From Christensenella sp. UBA3700 (lineage in GTDB: Bacteria; Bacillota; Clostridia; Christensenellales; UBA3700): a stretch of 7,108 nt of DNA. Positions 6,465 to 7,108 of this stretch are shown piece after piece (position 1 is the stretch's first letter; each line of letters opens with the position of its first letter). Under the pieces are notes generated by a model. It had not been told where the DNA came from. It saw only the letters and a program-made list of their open reading frames with translations, and made no database searches. A program made the translations under genes and the position numbers. The stretch spans positions 1 to 7,108 of the forward strand of contig DFIJ01000007.1 of the NCBI GenBank assembly GCA_002372775.1, in the 5' to 3' direction.

Positions 6465-7108
6465 TATTCCTCAAATACATAAACTACATCTGGGAATACA
6501 GTCAACTTTCCTTTTGGAATCTCAATTCCAGTTAACAAATCGTTTGTATCCCTCTTGATTGCATATAACAATCTTTCTTTTGTTGTATTAGCGACAAGTG
6601 TAATAGTCTTTTCTGCTTTTCTCTTCATAACAAGAAGACCATTCTCTTCGGCTATAATTTCAATTTCACCAACCATTTCATCTCTATATTTATTTCTCAT
6701 ATTACCAAGAGCAACATAGTGAGCGTGAATATCTTTATCTATATGACCCCAGTCCATTGGCAATCTATTCATAGGATCTTCAAATCCTTGCATTCCTATT
6801 TCATCACCATAGTAAATTGTAGGTATTCCTGGAAGAACGAATTGTAATGCAGAAGCAATCTTTAATCTTCTCACTGCAAGATCATAAGCATCTTTTCTTA
6901 ATCTATACTCTAACTTTTCTTCTTTTGATGCACATGAAGCACTCTCGCATACGCCACTTAAAACAGTTAATGCTCTTTCTGTATCATGTGTACCTATTAA
7001 ATTCATACAACAATCTAAAGATTGTTTTGGATAGTTTTCAATAATACTATCTACATTATCTTTAAACCACTCAGCACTTCCACCCATTGTGTAGCCCAAG
7101 ATAGCATT
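6464..7108 (-). CDS. GH13 alpha-amylase-family glycosidase, C-terminal part
   Basis: The frame is open through the right edge, so this is the last 214 codons of a longer gene; the TTG at 7099 is not a credible start because homology-like sequence (NAILGY) continues upstream. The visible part holds GH13 conserved region IV, NLIGTHDTER, with the third active-site carboxylate D42 of the fragment (just after H41, codon 6986-6988). It is followed by LPGIPTIYYGDEIGMQG and DPMNRLPMDW, characteristic of neopullulanase/cyclomaltodextrinase-like and oligosaccharide-cleaving GH13 enzymes. The last 60 or so residues look like the C-terminal beta-sandwich domain. The nucleophile and acid/base lie outside the window. 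No signal peptide can be assessed. It probably cleaves alpha-glucans or malto-oligosaccharides. It is coupled to the PHP gene by a TAATG overlap. Confidence 0.9.
   Translation of the reverse strand, partial: NAILGYTMGGSAEWFKDNVDSIIENYPKQSLDCCMNLIGTHDTERALTVLSGVCESASCASKEEKLEYRLRKDAYDLAVRRLKIASALQFVLPGIPTIYYGDEIGMQGFEDPMNRLPMDWGHIDKDIHAHYVALGNMRNKYRDEMVGEIEIIAEENGLLVMKRKAEKTITLVANTTKERLLYAIKRDTNDLLTGIEIPKGKLTVFPDVVYVFEE

Noticed and set aside
6847..7044. Plus-strand open frame opposite the amylase-family gene
   Set aside because: Composition follows the complement of the real gene and it has no promoter or ribosome site.
6464..7099. Complete small gene starting from TTG at 7099
   Set aside because: The frame continues upstream to the window edge with amylase-family sequence, so the gene is cut by the window rather than starting there.

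Overview
The window reads as ordinary chromosomal DNA from a low-GC Firmicute, most likely a member of Clostridia. The support is an AT-rich composition, whiA and a dnaE-type polymerase III gene as near neighbours, a stand-alone PHP-domain protein just before whiA, and a riboswitch-controlled ECF vitamin transporter subunit. All genes lie on the minus strand, so transcription runs from high to low coordinates. I see no plus-strand gene, RNA gene, insertion sequence, phage gene or CRISPR array, and no gene-free stretch over 300 bases.

In transcription order the window opens with the C-terminal 214 codons of a GH13 alpha-amylase-family enzyme (6464-7108, start outside the window). A PHP-domain metal-dependent hydrolase (5706-6464) and whiA (4765-5706) follow. 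Both junctions are TAATG one-base overlaps, so these three form a tightly coupled unit. In many Firmicutes rapZ and glmR (yvcK) sit just before whiA, but here PHP runs straight into whiA.

A 242-base gap follows, holding a promoter, a clear FMN riboswitch (about 4591-4716) and a short expression platform. It controls a six-helix ECF transporter S component (3916-4521), presumably for riboflavin or a related flavin. A good sigma-A-like promoter (3881-3909) begins just after that gene's stop. Its leader contains two inverted repeats, one of them a terminator-like hairpin, before the strong ribosome binding site of dnaE.

The dnaE gene (135-3794) encodes a full-length replicative polymerase III alpha subunit with an apparently intact PHP metal site, the three catalytic aspartates, a beta-clamp motif and an OB fold. 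Its stop overlaps the start of a putative esterase-like alpha/beta hydrolase (1-135, cut by the window edge), again as TAATG.

I did not find a convincing undescribed system. The points most worth a second look are the 5' leader of dnaE, the pairing of an FMN riboswitch with this type of S component, and the missing rapZ-glmR pair.
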